A DNA stretch of 64,000 bases from Bog-756 sp963725395 (GCA_963725395.1 CAVRYH010000013.1:62001-126000); one strand, 5' to 3'. Positions 1 to 8,431 are shown, counted from the stretch's first letter. The notes: generated by a model from the sequence alone, not told the origin. Translations and numbers: made by a program.

Positions 1-39
1 CCGGCCCGGGCTGGCGACCGGGTCCCGGGCTGAGCGGTC

Positions 40-666
40 GTGCCGCGCCTGCGCCAGGTCCCGAGGGCCGAGGCCACCGCTCCGATCGTGACCACCATGT
101 ACGACTTCATCTTCGGTGACCGGGACCCGGTGACGCACCCTGGCGCCGGGGGTGGAACCCGGGGCGACTGGTGGACGGTGTTCGCCCTGGTGCCTGATGT
201 TCTCGAGCATGCCGTGCAGGGCTTCGCCCTCTACCAGAGCCCGGCGCGACGACTGGCACCTCGTCATCGGGAACTGGCCCAGGCCCGGGCCGGATGGGCG
301 GCCGGCAGCCAGTTCGTCTTCTCTCAGCACTGTCATGCGCTGCGCGAGCTCGGGGTCGTGGACGAAGTCGTCGAGGCTGTTCCCTACTGGTCGACAGCCG
401 ACTGCTTCGAACCCACCGAGCGTCTCGTGCTGGCCTATGTGGACTGTTTGGTCTACGACCGGGGCCGTGTGCCCGACGGGCTCTTCGACGCCTTGCGCTC
501 CAGTCTCGGGGACGAGGAGATCCTCGAGCTGACCTACATCGGCGCGCTCTACCTCCAGCACACGGTGATGTCCCGGGCACTCCGCACCGAGTTCGACGAC
601 CGTCCGGAGCCGGTCGTCGAGGTGACCGACCCGGGACCGGAGCCGGCCCCCGAGGATCGAGTGTGA
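40..666 (+). CDS. Carboxymuconolactone decarboxylase (CMD/AhpD-fold) family protein
   Basis: The 208-residue protein has the all-helical CMD pattern: a helix with RELAQARAG, then FSQHCHALRELGV around residues 95-107, then a C-terminal helix of the LYLQHTVMSRAL type. The AhpD CxxC redox pair is absent (only one Cys in QHCHAL), so a peroxidase role is unlikely and a decarboxylase or uncharacterised role is more likely. The GTG at 40 is the first start after an in-frame stop at 31-33. That stop may be the end of an upstream gene whose last codons occupy bases 1-30. The stop codon overlaps the start of the phosphotransferase gene by 4 bp (GTGA), so the two are very likely co-transcribed and translationally coupled. 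The substrate is unknown. Confidence 0.8.
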   Translation: MPRLRQVPRAEATAPIVTTMYDFIFGDRDPVTHPGAGGGTRGDWWTVFALVPDVLEHAVQGFALYQSPARRLAPRHRELAQARAGWAAGSQFVFSQHCHALRELGVVDEVVEAVPYWSTADCFEPTERLVLAYVDCLVYDRGRVPDGLFDALRSSLGDEEILELTYIGALYLQHTVMSRALRTEFDDRPEPVVEVTDPGPEPAPEDRV

Positions 667-1784
667 CCCCCGCCGGCGCCGACACCCCGGCCGCCATCGG
701 GGCCACGCTTGTCCGTCGGCCCGAAGACCTGACGGCCGAGTGGCTGACCACGGCGCTGGGCGGGTCGGAGCTCCTGGAGGAGGGCTCCTCGATCGAAGCC
801 TTCTCGGTGGAGCCGGTGGGGACCGGTCAGATGGCCGACACCGTGAGGATCCGCTACCGGACGGCAGCGAGGGAGGCGCCGCAATCAGTGGTGGCCAAGT
901 TCGCGTCGGCCGACGACCAGAGCCGATCGACCGGCCTGCTGACCCGGGCCTACGAGATCGAGGTGGGCTTCTACGGCGAGGTGGCCGACCATATCCGCAC
1001 ACGGATGCCCCGCTGCTACCACCGGCAGTGCGAGCCGGACACCGGTTGGTTCGTCCTCCTCCTCGAGGATCTGGCCGAGGCGTCCCAAGGGGACCAGTTG
1101 GCCGGATGCGGCCCCGAGGTTGCCGCATCGGCCCTCACCGAGATGGCCCGGCTCCACGGGCCGGCCTGGGGCCGACCCGACCTGGCCCAGTTGGAGTGGC
1201 TCCAGCGCGGGGGAGCCCAGGCGGACGAGTTCCTGGCCGGACTGGTGACGTCCCTCTGGCCCGGATTCGTGGAGCGGTACCAGGGGCGGCTCGAGCGCGA
1301 TCACCTGGCACTCTGCGACCGCTTCATCGCCGTGCTCCTACCCTGGCTGACCGACCGTCCCCCGGCGGCGACGGTCACCCACGGAGATTTCCGCCTCGAC
1401 AACCTCTTGTTCCGGCCGGGGGACCCGCGCCCTTTCGTGGTGGACTGGCAGACGGCGACCTGGGGGAACGCGGCCTCCGACGCGGCCTACTTCCTCGGGG
1501 CGAGCCTGACGGTGGAGGACCGGCGCCGGCACGGAGCGGCCCTGCTCGACGGATACCACCGGAACCTGTCGGCCGAGGGGGTCACCGGCTACGACCGGGA
1601 CCGGCTCGACGACGAATACCGGCGGCTGTGCTTCGGCGGGCTCGTGATGTCGATCGGTGCATCGATGTTGGTCAAACGCACTGAACGGGGCGACGAGATG
1701 TTCGTGACAAGTGTGGCCCGCTACGCGCAACAGGCCCTCGATCTCGATGCCCTGGCCACCCTCCCCGGCCCGACGGACCGATGA
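663..1784 (+). CDS. Phosphotransferase family protein (APH/ecdysteroid-kinase-like)
   Basis: A 373-residue kinase-fold protein. The Brenner-type catalytic loop VTHGDFRLDNLLF lies near residues 238-250 (catalytic Asp in HGD, metal-binding Asn), followed by the metal-binding VVDWQTATWG near residue 260. These are hallmarks of the aminoglycoside phosphotransferase/choline kinase superfamily. Actinobacteria carry many such proteins with unknown small-molecule substrates, and nothing here points specifically to antibiotic resistance. The GTG start at 663 is chosen because it overlaps the preceding stop by 4 bp and gives a normal family length. A longer open frame upstream only runs antisense to the sense of the CMD gene. 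The gene forms a two-gene operon with the CMD-like gene. Confidence 0.85.
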   Translation: MTPAGADTPAAIGATLVRRPEDLTAEWLTTALGGSELLEEGSSIEAFSVEPVGTGQMADTVRIRYRTAAREAPQSVVAKFASADDQSRSTGLLTRAYEIEVGFYGEVADHIRTRMPRCYHRQCEPDTGWFVLLLEDLAEASQGDQLAGCGPEVAASALTEMARLHGPAWGRPDLAQLEWLQRGGAQADEFLAGLVTSLWPGFVERYQGRLERDHLALCDRFIAVLLPWLTDRPPAATVTHGDFRLDNLLFRPGDPRPFVVDWQTATWGNAASDAAYFLGASLTVEDRRRHGAALLDGYHRNLSAEGVTGYDRDRLDDEYRRLCFGGLVMSIGASMLVKRTERGDEMFVTSVARYAQQALDLDALATLPGPTDR

Positions 1785-1899
1785 CCGACTGACCTGCGTT
1801 GCCGGGCGGGAGCCTTCCGGGCGACGCGACGGCGTTATCCCTGTTGAGAGGGCCCGAGAGCGGTTCCGACGCCTTCGGACGACCTCGACACCGAGGTGG

Positions 1900-1905
1900 T
1901 ACCTT
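1900..1905 (+). promoter_or_regulatory. -10 hexamer TACCTT of a probable leaderless promoter
   Basis: TACCTT ends 5 nt before the GTG start at 1911, and no Shine-Dalgarno sequence is present. The spacing matches the recurrent TANNNT pattern seen before many starts in this window. The GTG start of the copper monooxygenase relic is therefore probably at or next to the transcription start. Confidence 0.45.
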
Positions 1906-1910
1906 GACCG

Positions 1911-3020
1911 GTGCGGGGCTCACGGACGGCGGTGCTTCTGCTTGCGGTGCTGATCGCCCTCCCTGTGCTCGTCGCCTCGCGGGCAGCCGTGGCTGCATCC
2001 GACCCGGCCCCGTCGATCAGGACCATGTCCCTGACGATGGCCCACGCCTACAAGCCCCATGCGGCCCCGGGAACGACCGACGACTACCACTGCACGCTGG
2101 TGAATCCCCGCCTGGCCAAGAACTCGTACATCGTCTCCAGCCAGTTCTTTCCCGGAAGTACCGAGATTCACCACGCCGCCCTCTTCCTCATGCCCCCGTC
2201 ACTGGCCGCAACTGCCGAAGGCGACGACGAGGTCGGAAAAGGGTGGTCGTGCTTCGGTGAAGGCGCGCTTCCCAACACGGCGGTGGCCGGAATCGCCGCC
2301 GTACCACTGCTCAGCTTCTGGGCCCCGGGCCACGGAGCGGACGAGCTGCCCAAGGGGACCGGAGTCCCTCTGGCCGCCGGGAGTCTGGTCATCATGCAGG
2401 TCCACTACAACCTGCTCGTCGGCGACAAGCCTGTGAAGAGCACACTGGTTCTACACACCGTGCCGGAGTCGACACGGCTCCAACCGCTCCACCTCGACCT
2501 GATGCTCGCACCACCGAACATCCCCTGCCCGGCCGGCGTGACCGGGCCACTCTGCAACCGTGCTGCCTCGGTCGCCAACCTGGGTCAGCGCTTCGGCCAG
2601 AGCGCGGTCGACGAGGTGAACGGTATCGAGGGCCTCTGTGGCTACGATCCGGCCGATCCGCCCGAAGGGGACTCGGCGTCGTGCATGTCATCGATCAGAA
2701 GCAACGGCTACATCGTCAGGGCGTATGCGCACATGTACCTCTCGGGTGTGGCCTTCAAGATGGTGCTCAATCCGGGAACGCCGGAGTCGAGGACCGTCCT
2801 CAACGTTCCCGACTACGACTTCCGGCCTCGCCGATTCCGGTCACCGGGGGTGAACCCGTGCAGGTGACCTGCACCTACGACCCGACGCTGGCACAGGAGC
2901 TTCCCCTCTTGCGCAAAGCCTCCCCACTTCGTGACCTGGGGTGACGGGTCGACCGACGAGATGTGCATCGGCCTCGCGTGGACGTCGGCCGTTCTCCCCA
3001 ATTCCCACGACTCCATCTAA
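1911..3020 (+). pseudogene. Degenerate secreted PHM/DBH-like copper type II monooxygenase (frame-broken)
   Basis: The first 318 codons (1911-2867) read as a secreted protein: a signal peptide over residues 1-29, then a sequence clearly homologous to the intact gene at 56157-57326. CuA ligand motifs are kept (EIHHA, His87/His88; MQVHYN, His165). The CuB motif reads AHMYLSG where the paralogue has PHMHLLG, so the second CuB histidine is Tyr276. By comparison with the paralogue about 22 nt are missing after the DYDF codons (near 2822-2831). The frame then reaches a stop at 2867, although CTYDPTLAQELPLLRK continues in another frame. A second lesion near 2914-2922 (GCGC reduced to GC) returns to the first frame, which reads HFVTWGDGSTDEMCIG with the Met ligand and ends at TAA 3018-3020. 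The ligand loss together with the 22-nt gap argues for true decay. Confidence 0.8.
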
Positions 3021-3036
3021 ACCGCCTCTGGGCGCT

Positions 3037-3498
3037 CTACTGCGCCTCGGCGACCGCTTTGACCCGCTCCAGCGTGCGGAGCATGTCCCGCCGGTTACGG
3101 CGCTCCCGCATGAACCCACCGAGTGGGCGCCAGATCTTGGTGAAGACGTTGTCGCCGAGGTCGAACGACTCGGACACTTCGGTGCCGCCGTCATCCGTTC
3201 CTCGGAACTCGTAGCGCCAAGTGTTGACCGGCCTGTCACGCATCACGACGACGAACTCGAAGACCTTGCCGGGATCGCACTCGGTGACCTCGCAGGTTGT
3301 CCAGTAGAGCACCGGCCAGTTCTCGTTGCGCCTCACATGGCCCCGATAGCGGGCGCCCACCTCCGGTCCCGTGGCTTCACCGATCCACTCGGCCTCGATC
3401 ACCTCGGGGCTGTACTCACCCATCTTCGTGATGTCACTGACGAGCCCCCAGACCTTGTCGGGTGGGGCGTCGATGTGCAGAGTCACGGCGGCGCGCAT
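3037..3498 (-). CDS. SRPBCC (START/polyketide cyclase-like) family protein
   Basis: The 153-residue protein begins with the typical SRPBCC first strand and helix (VTLHIDAPPDKVWGLVSDIT, residues 4-23). It then has a curved sheet (ARYRGHVRR, VFEFVVVM, WRYEFRG) and a long C-terminal helix (MRERRNRRDMLRTLERVKA). The fold makes a hydrophobic ligand pocket, but the ligand is not predictable. ATG 3498 is chosen over an upstream start because it begins right at the first strand and has TAAGGT (3504-3509 on the plus strand, read in reverse) 5 nt upstream, the leaderless pattern of this genome. It converges on the monooxygenase relic with a 16-nt gap. Confidence 0.85.
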   Translation of the reverse strand: MRAAVTLHIDAPPDKVWGLVSDITKMGEYSPEVIEAEWIGEATGPEVGARYRGHVRRNENWPVLYWTTCEVTECDPGKVFEFVVVMRDRPVNTWRYEFRGTDDGGTEVSESFDLGDNVFTKIWRPLGGFMRERRNRRDMLRTLERVKAVAEAQ

Positions 3499-3642
3499 GG
3501 CAAACCTTAGACCAGTGCTCCCGACAGCCGGCTCCGACTCGGTGGCGGCGCTCCCGGCGATCCAACCGGTGGTCACCCACCCGTCGGGGGATCGATGCAA
3601 GGATATTTGGCGCCTCGGGACGGGACGACATTGGAGGCCGCA

Positions 3643-4284
3643 ATGCCTCAGGCACGAACAGCAGCGGACGGACGTCTTGGACCTCCACTCCCCGAGGGCC
3701 GTTGGTGGTGGGAGGACTCGGCTTGGGAGTCCTTTGCCGCCTCGGTCAGGGCCCGTGCTACCCCGACCACCTCAACGCCGGAGGGCGACTCCGGCGCCGG
3801 ATCACCGCCGCCGCCGATTCCGGATGGCCTTCCGTCCGCCGATCCCGAACCGTCCCTCGGTGAGGAGCCCGTCACCGAAGGTGGAGAGCGTGAGCACCAA
3901 CGGCTCGGGTCCCGCCCGAGCCAGATCGACCTTGCTGTGGCCGAGGGCCGACGACTCCAGATGGAGCTGGACCACCTCGAAGCCCAGAACGGAGCGCTGA
4001 GGAACCTTCGAGACGAGCTCCGAGCCGAACTGGTAGACCTCAAGAAGCAGATCTCCAGACTCGGTGACCAGCGAACAGAGCTCCACGCCGAAATGACGCC
4101 ACTCCGGGACGAGCTCTCCGATCTGCGGCGTGAACGGCAGGAAAGGTCGTCCCTTCGATCCGACATCCAGATGCTCCAGCATCGTAAGTCCCTGCTCGAA
4201 CGGGAGGTCCTGGACGAGCTCCGAAAGTCGATAGAGGATCCGGGACCCACCCGAACGAGAGGCAGAAGGTTCGACGACTCGTAG
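3643..4284 (+). CDS. Coiled-coil protein of unknown function
   Basis: I do not recognise the family. The protein has a Pro/Ser-rich, probably disordered first half (about residues 1-95) with WWWEDSAWESF near residue 25. A long charged coiled coil follows at about residues 100-190, with heptad-like repeats such as LRNLRDELRAELVDLKKQIS. ATG 3643 has the Shine-Dalgarno sequence GGAGG 6 nt upstream, so it is preferred over the ATG at 3595. Codon-position bias and the regular heptads support a real gene. The antisense frame is a low-complexity Ser/Arg shadow. The gene stands alone between convergent and divergent neighbours, and a structural or scaffolding role is only a guess. Confidence 0.65.
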   Translation: MPQARTAADGRLGPPLPEGRWWWEDSAWESFAASVRARATPTTSTPEGDSGAGSPPPPIPDGLPSADPEPSLGEEPVTEGGEREHQRLGSRPSQIDLAVAEGRRLQMELDHLEAQNGALRNLRDELRAELVDLKKQISRLGDQRTELHAEMTPLRDELSDLRRERQERSSLRSDIQMLQHRKSLLEREVLDELRKSIEDPGPTRTRGRRFDDS

Positions 4285-4330
4285 GCCCCTCATCCCCTGC
4301 GGACGTGGTTCCCTCCACACCGCCGGGCGA

Positions 4331-4951
4331 TCAGGACATCCATGCTCGTAGCTGTCGGATCCGTTCGCCCAGAGACCCGCTCAGCAACTGATACCGGATC
4401 TTGCGCGCACCCAGGACCTCGAGGAACAGACCGTGGATCGCTGTACGGTCATCGGCGCTTTCGATGCGGACGGCGTCCTGATTGTATGGGATGCCGGTGG
4501 GATCGACGAGGAACAGTGCATCGTAGGTGGGGAGGAAGGTCTGCGCCCGGGCGAACAACGTCTCCGTTTCCGAAGTGTCGCCGCCGAACATTGCGTAGAC
4601 GACCGCGTCGAGTACCGAACGATCGCAGAGGAGGGTCTCTCCCGGATGGGCACTCTCGGCGCGGTGCTCGTTCTCGATGATGAGCTCGAGGATCGCTCCC
4701 TGGACGGCGGCCGAGTAACGCTCGATCGGGTCGATGGGGTGGTCCGTGAAGTACTGTCGGGCACTTTCGGGAACGATGACCACCCGGGGATCTCCCGCGA
4801 GAGCCTGGCAGAGGGTCGTCTTACCCGTGCATGTCGTTCCGATGAGTGCAATCTTCCGGTTCAAACCAGGGACCACCGCGTTAACGTTGTCTTGTGGACG
4901 TGCTCCATGCACCGCGTCGAGTTGCTGTGCTGCGTATCCCGTTGAGGACAT
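4331..4951 (-). CDS. AAA_28/NadR-like P-loop nucleotide kinase domain protein
   Basis: A 206-residue single-domain P-loop protein. The Walker A motif GTTCTGKTT (Lys44) is followed by VIVPESARQYF, the Walker B-like TLLCDRSVLDAVVY and DALFLVDPTGIPY. This order is typical of AAA_28 and NadR-type kinase domains, which phosphorylate small nucleosides or cofactors. No nucleotidyltransferase domain is attached, so it is not a full NadR. The start is uncertain: ATG 4951 lacks a visible ribosome binding site, and the conserved part begins around residue 30. The substrate is unknown. Confidence 0.75.
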   Translation of the reverse strand: MSSTGYAAQQLDAVHGARPQDNVNAVVPGLNRKIALIGTTCTGKTTLCQALAGDPRVVIVPESARQYFTDHPIDPIERYSAAVQGAILELIIENEHRAESAHPGETLLCDRSVLDAVVYAMFGGDTSETETLFARAQTFLPTYDALFLVDPTGIPYNQDAVRIESADDRTAIHGLFLEVLGARKIRYQLLSGSLGERIRQLRAWMS

Positions 4952-5161
4952 CCGATGGACGCGGGCACCGATCGTCCGCTTGACATGTCGGCAAGCCTCC
5001 CAGACTTCCCGTTTGGCCCTCAGAACGCGGATTCCTATTGCGGAACCTCTGTCGAAGTAGGAGGCTGTGCGGCATTGAGCCGCCTATGTCGGAGGTGGAT
5101 CGTGATCCCGTCTGTGGGAGAGGTAGGTGCTGGGAGGATCCGGGCGACGGCTCGGGCCTGA
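4952..5161. other. Intergenic stretch without a supported gene
   Basis: Together with 5414-5519 this flanks the gene fragment at 5162-5413. The open frames here are short, biased in composition and lack family features or ribosome binding sites. GGAGGATCC near 5132 is not followed by a usable start. I see no hairpin or RNA gene. Confidence 0.4.
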
Positions 5162-5413
5162 GGGTTCATCTATGACCTGCGCTGGTACGACTCCGGACAG
5201 TCCCTGGTCCCGCTGTGGTGGATCGGCATCTCGAGGTCCGAATCGGGCGACCTGCTAGTCACCCGCACGTTCGATGACGACGGGCAGGCGCCCCAGGACG
5301 ACCTCTTGCATTGGCTGGAGCCGCTTGTCGGCAGGTCGCTGGCCGGTCGACTAGTTTCCATGGTCGTGAAGCACGGCAAGTCGCTGGAATCGAGCCGCTC
5401 ATCGAAAGGGTGA
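5162..5413 (+). pseudogene. 5'-truncated fragment of a conserved-looking small protein
   Basis: An open frame of 83 codons begins right after an in-frame stop at 5159-5161 and ends at TGA 5411-5413. No ATG or GTG start lies near its beginning. It reads YDLRWYDSGQSLVPLWWIGI early, VTRTFDDDGQAPQDDLLHWL in the middle and LAGRLVSMVVKHGKSLE at the end. This has the composition of a folded protein, with Trp-rich strands and amphipathic helices, and not that of a random shadow frame. I take it as the 3' part of a gene that lost its 5' end, or one broken by a frame lesion just upstream. The family is not recognised. Confidence 0.4.
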
Positions 5414-5519
5414 AGCGCCGCCCATCCCGGAGGGACCACCGGTGGCGCGCCCCACCACCGTGACCAACCGACGCAGGCTGATGCCAACGCACCGACCAGC
5501 GGGTCGAAGTCTCAACTGG

Positions 5520-5732
5520 TCAGGCAAACCAGATGTCGGGGCTTTCGATCATGTCCTCGACGGTTGCTCTCTCGCCTTCAGCAACGATCCAGACGGAGGT
5601 GGGGTCGGCAGTATCGCGGAGCACTGCGATGTCGGTAAGTCCGGCGATGGCTCGGCTCGGCTTGTCGGCGTCGAACGCCGATCGCCATTCGTCGTAATCG
5701 GACACCGAATGCCTGATGAAGACTCGTGCCAT
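5520..5732 (-). CDS. Small ferredoxin-like/ABM-type protein
   Basis: The 70-residue protein begins MARVFIRHSVSDYDEWRSAF and continues with an AGLTDIAVLRDTADPTSVWIV strand-turn-strand and a C-terminal helix (ATVEDMIESPD). This is the pattern of small dimeric alpha-beta barrel proteins related to antibiotic-biosynthesis monooxygenases, and such short versions are common in actinobacteria. ATG 5732 has a strong Shine-Dalgarno sequence (GGAGGAG, about 8 nt upstream on the minus strand), which excludes the longer frame. The function is unknown. It may bind or oxidise a small aromatic compound, but no catalytic residue can be named. Confidence 0.7.
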   Translation of the reverse strand: MARVFIRHSVSDYDEWRSAFDADKPSRAIAGLTDIAVLRDTADPTSVWIVAEGERATVEDMIESPDIWFA

Positions 5733-6181
5733 GATCGACTTCTCCTCCAGGTCGTCTCGTATGCGCGGAAGCAGGACATCTGGCCTATCGCCACCACCCC
5801 CATGGCTCCCAGCGCGGGTGTCCCCGCCCACCGCGCATTCCAATGAGCCACGCCTTCATCCTGGTGAAGACTCCGGCCCCTCTTCGCTTCACTGCTGGTA
5901 CCTCCGCGACTACCGGCAGTCTCGCAGTGTCGTACTGAACGTCCGGTTACGCGGTGGTGAACTCTGTGTGACGCGTCCGAAGCAATGGGCGGCGTCGGGA
6001 GGTGGAGGGTCTCGGTCGGTTCTTCGGCCACACCCCGGTTGACACGGATGTTCCCGGTGGATCGGCCGGCCCGCGGCGGCCGCGATGACCCGTCGATCCC
6101 CGTAACCGAACGGCAACTATGAGTTGCAACAGTGGCGGTCACCCGTCATGATGCCTGGGGGCGGCGGACCGAGCGAGCAGG

Positions 6182-6217
6182 CCTGGCGCTTCTGGAGGCG
6201 GACCAGAAAGTGCCAGG
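6182..6217. repeat. Inverted repeat / hairpin in intergenic DNA
   Basis: CCTGGCGCTTCTGG (6182-6195) and CCAGAAAGTGCCAGG (6203-6217) pair over about 13 bp, with one bulged base, one G-T-type pair and a 7-nt loop. No T-run follows and no gene ends nearby on the plus strand, so a terminator is not obvious. It could be part of an untranslated transcript or an operator. Confidence 0.4.
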
Positions 6218-6391
6218 TCTGTGTCGCGCAGGCAGGGCGAGATCCGTCACAGCGTCAGGTAGGAGCGTCGCTCCGCTGTCCTGACGGCGCACGTCGTCGA
6301 GTCCCGGTCGGCTGTACACGCCTCACGTCGGGTGTGCACTGTCCGGGGCGAGGTCCGGCCTCGTCCGGGCCGCGGATGGAACGGTGGCACA

Positions 6392-6397
6392 TAGGCT
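6392..6397 (+). promoter_or_regulatory. -10 hexamer TAGGCT before the SRAP gene
   Basis: TAGGCT ends 8 nt before ATG 6406, with no Shine-Dalgarno sequence. This fits leaderless transcription starting at or near the ATG, and it supports the short start at MCGR. Confidence 0.5.
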
Positions 6398-6405
6398 CGA
6401 CCCAC

Positions 6406-7107
6406 ATGTGTGGACGCATCGCTCTCTACGAGGACCCAGACCGCATAGCCCGGCTCGTTCACGCCGGGATCAACCCGGAGCTGTCGGCCGACTGGCGACC
6501 GATGTGGAACCTCGGACCACAGGCCCGGCTGCTCGGTGTCTCCGAGCGGCACGGCGAACGCTTCCTCGATGTGTACCGGTGGGGCCTGGTGCCCTACTGG
6601 GCCAAGGACCCGGCGGCGATCAAGAGCACCTTCAACGCCCGAGCAGAGACGGTGGCGACGAAGCCGATGTTTCGCACTGCCTTCAAGAGCCATCGCATCC
6701 TGGTCCCGGCCGATGCCTTCTACGAGTGGAAGACGCTCGGCCCGAACGTCAAGCAGCCCTATGCCTTCACGAGATCGGACGGCGAACCGATCATGTTCGC
6801 CGGCCTCCGCGAGTGGTGGAAGGACGCTGAGGGCCACGAGCTTCGGACGGCGACCATCATCACCACCCATGCCGGCCCGGACATGAGGTCGATCCACAAC
6901 CGTCAGCCGGTAGTGCTCGACCCGCAGTCCTGGGACCGTTGGCTCGACCCCGCGGTGACGGATCCGAAGGTGCTCGAGCCCCTGTTGGTGCCGACGGCGG
7001 AGGGGACGCTCGTCCATCATCCGGTGAGCAAGGACGTGGGCAACGTGAGGAACAACACGCCGGATCTGCTCGAGGCCGTCCCCCTCGAAGAAGACGGGGA
7101 ACGCTGA
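6406..7107 (+). CDS. SRAP family DNA-protein crosslink protein (YedK/HMCES)
   Basis: The protein shields abasic sites in single-stranded DNA by forming a thiazolidine crosslink through Cys2. After removal of Met1 the sequence begins CGRIALYEDP. The other family residues are visible: the Asn in STFNARAET, the Glu in ADAFYEWK, and HHPVSKDVGNVRNN near the C-terminus with the conserved His. The length of 233 residues is typical for the bacterial family. The start must be ATG 6406 because Cys2 has to be the second residue, and the -10 hexamer 8 nt upstream agrees. No LexA box is obvious upstream. The gene stands alone. Confidence 0.93.
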   Translation: MCGRIALYEDPDRIARLVHAGINPELSADWRPMWNLGPQARLLGVSERHGERFLDVYRWGLVPYWAKDPAAIKSTFNARAETVATKPMFRTAFKSHRILVPADAFYEWKTLGPNVKQPYAFTRSDGEPIMFAGLREWWKDAEGHELRTATIITTHAGPDMRSIHNRQPVVLDPQSWDRWLDPAVTDPKVLEPLLVPTAEGTLVHHPVSKDVGNVRNNTPDLLEAVPLEEDGER

Positions 7108-7142
7108 CGCTTCCTCTGCGTCCCCCGGGTATCGTTGCTTGA

Positions 7143-7805
7143 GTGCCTGGCGACGAGGATGTGGCTGGTTTGACCGCCTTCACGGGGTGGGATCCTCGTG
7201 GGGGAAAGGCCGCTCAACCCGATCCGGGAGACGTGCTCGCCCTGTCAGCTGGGGACGGCGCGGCAGCGTGCTACGAACTCCTGGCTGTGGCCGCCCGCGG
7301 CTTTCGACCGCCCCGGTTTCTGACGGTCGCCGACATTCCTCGTGAACCCGCGATGGGGTTCCAAGCGGTGGAACAGAGAGGCGCCCGACCCGGCAACGAG
7401 GGGATCAGACAGACCTGGTCCCTGCTCTACCGCCCCATTGTGGAAACCCACCCAAGAGGGGTCGATCCCTACGCGATCTACTTGCTCGGCGTCAACCCAC
7501 CGGCCGAAGCAACGGTGCGGGATCTCGAAGTCTTCAACGACTTCTATACGAGTGTCCATCTGCCCGAGGTCGCCGAACGCCGTCAGGCCGGCCGGGCCGT
7601 CCGGTACGAGCTCGTGAGCGAGGTCAAGGCTCCGTATCAAGGGGCTCCCCGGTACCTTGCGATCTATGAGGTCGACGAGCAGGGGGCTTCTCAGCGCCGC
7701 CACGTCGGGCCTCCCTACAGCTCAGGTCCAGAGGTGTGGCAGGGTCACCGAACACCGTGGCGACTCTGGTACCGGAGCCTCAGTTCCGGCACTCAACCGC
7801 ACTAG
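7143..7805 (+). CDS. Unrecognised protein with a possible EthD-like C-terminal half
   Basis: The 220-residue protein was not recognised. The N-terminal third is variable. The C-terminal half contains DPYAIYLLGVNPP, VFNDFYTSVHLPEV and RYLAIYEVDEQGA, a strand-helix-strand order like a dimeric alpha-beta barrel (EthD or Dabb type), including a His in the expected helix position. GTG 7143 has TATCGT (7130-7135) 7 nt upstream and no Shine-Dalgarno sequence, consistent with the leaderless pattern. It lies 35 nt after the SRAP gene on the same strand but probably has its own promoter. Confidence 0.6.
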   Translation: MPGDEDVAGLTAFTGWDPRGGKAAQPDPGDVLALSAGDGAAACYELLAVAARGFRPPRFLTVADIPREPAMGFQAVEQRGARPGNEGIRQTWSLLYRPIVETHPRGVDPYAIYLLGVNPPAEATVRDLEVFNDFYTSVHLPEVAERRQAGRAVRYELVSEVKAPYQGAPRYLAIYEVDEQGASQRRHVGPPYSSGPEVWQGHRTPWRLWYRSLSSGTQPH

Positions 7806-8146
7806 CGGGCAACCGACCAGCGGACACGGTCAGATGGGTCTCGTCAGGCCCGCAACCCTCGCTCGCCCCGACGGGGGACCATCCACAGGGGACGGTGGGC
7901 TACCGGGAACATCCGGTTGGAGAGGCCGGGGCGGCGGATCGACCGGTGTGGGATCGTCCGGAGGGGGAACTGTCATCCTTGCCAACTACCCGAGCCACCG
8001 TGACCGAAACCCGTGACGCACTGGCAGGGATGAGGCGATGACGAGAATGGCGCGATCGGAAGGGAACGAGCATCTCGCCGCGGGCGTCGGTGCGAAGAAG
8101 GGAGGGTCAGGTGCCGAGATCCACCAAGCGACGTGGACAGGCGGTA
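7806..8146. other. 341-nt intergenic region
   Basis: The region lies between the convergent ends of the 7143-7805 gene and the DUF167 gene. Short open frames on the plus strand (for example from 7736 or 8038) have no recognisable features and run into the antisense of DUF167. I see no RNA gene or strong terminator. Confidence 0.4.
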
Positions 8147-8431
8147 TCACGCGCCCTCGTCACGCCGCAAGCGCATCAGTGCCCCATCGACACGCTCCTT
8201 TTCGTGGCCCCGTACTTCTATCTCGATGAGCTTCCTTCTACTGGTCGCGCCTCGAACGAGGGTCACCGCACTCGGTGGGACCCCCAGGGCGAGGGCCATC
8301 GCCCGCAGAGCGGAACTGGTCGCCCGTCCCCTGTCGGCTGGTGCCGCCACCCGCACGACCACAGCGCCGTCGTACTCCCCACCGACGGCCGTGGCCGAGG
8401 CCGCCGGCCGGACATGGATCTCTGTGCGCAC
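8147..8431 (-). CDS. DUF167 (YggU-like) family protein
   Basis: The core reads RTEIHVRPAAS, DGAVVVRVAAPADRG, GVPPSAVTLVRGATSRRKLI and EIEV. This is the DUF167/YggU signature, with the P-x-A-x-x-G-x-A-N-like turn reading PADRGRAT. Family members are 75-110 residues long, so I place the start at GTG 8431, giving 94 residues. An open frame continues to an ATG at 8581, which would overlap the start of the divergent gene and add an atypical tail. TACACT lies 15 nt upstream of the GTG. The molecular function of the family is unknown, and the start is the uncertain part. Confidence 0.75.
   Translation of the reverse strand: MRTEIHVRPAASATAVGGEYDGAVVVRVAAPADRGRATSSALRAMALALGVPPSAVTLVRGATSRRKLIEIEVRGHEKERVDGALMRLRRDEGA

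Larger units (their letters stand above)
5733..6405. other. 673-nt intergenic region
   Basis: No open frame here has the features of a real protein. The region contains a strong inverted repeat at 6182-6217 and, at its right end, the probable promoter of the SRAP gene. The upstream frame extension of the SRAP gene (from 6124) is not supported. Confidence 0.5.

Noticed and set aside
3648..4250. Antisense 200-codon Ser/Arg-rich frame
   Set aside because: It has very low complexity and mirrors the coiled-coil gene, which has a good ribosome binding site.
5170..5487. Minus-strand frame of 105 codons
   Set aside because: Its composition is atypical, no ribosome binding site is seen, and the plus-strand remnant at 5162-5413 explains the open antisense.
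6124..6405. Upstream extension of the SRAP frame
   Set aside because: The family needs Cys at position 2, directly after Met, so the protein must start at 6406.
8038..8229. Small plus-strand frame upstream of and antisense to DUF167
   Set aside because: No ribosome binding site at proper spacing, no recognisable features, and overlap with the conserved DUF167 gene.
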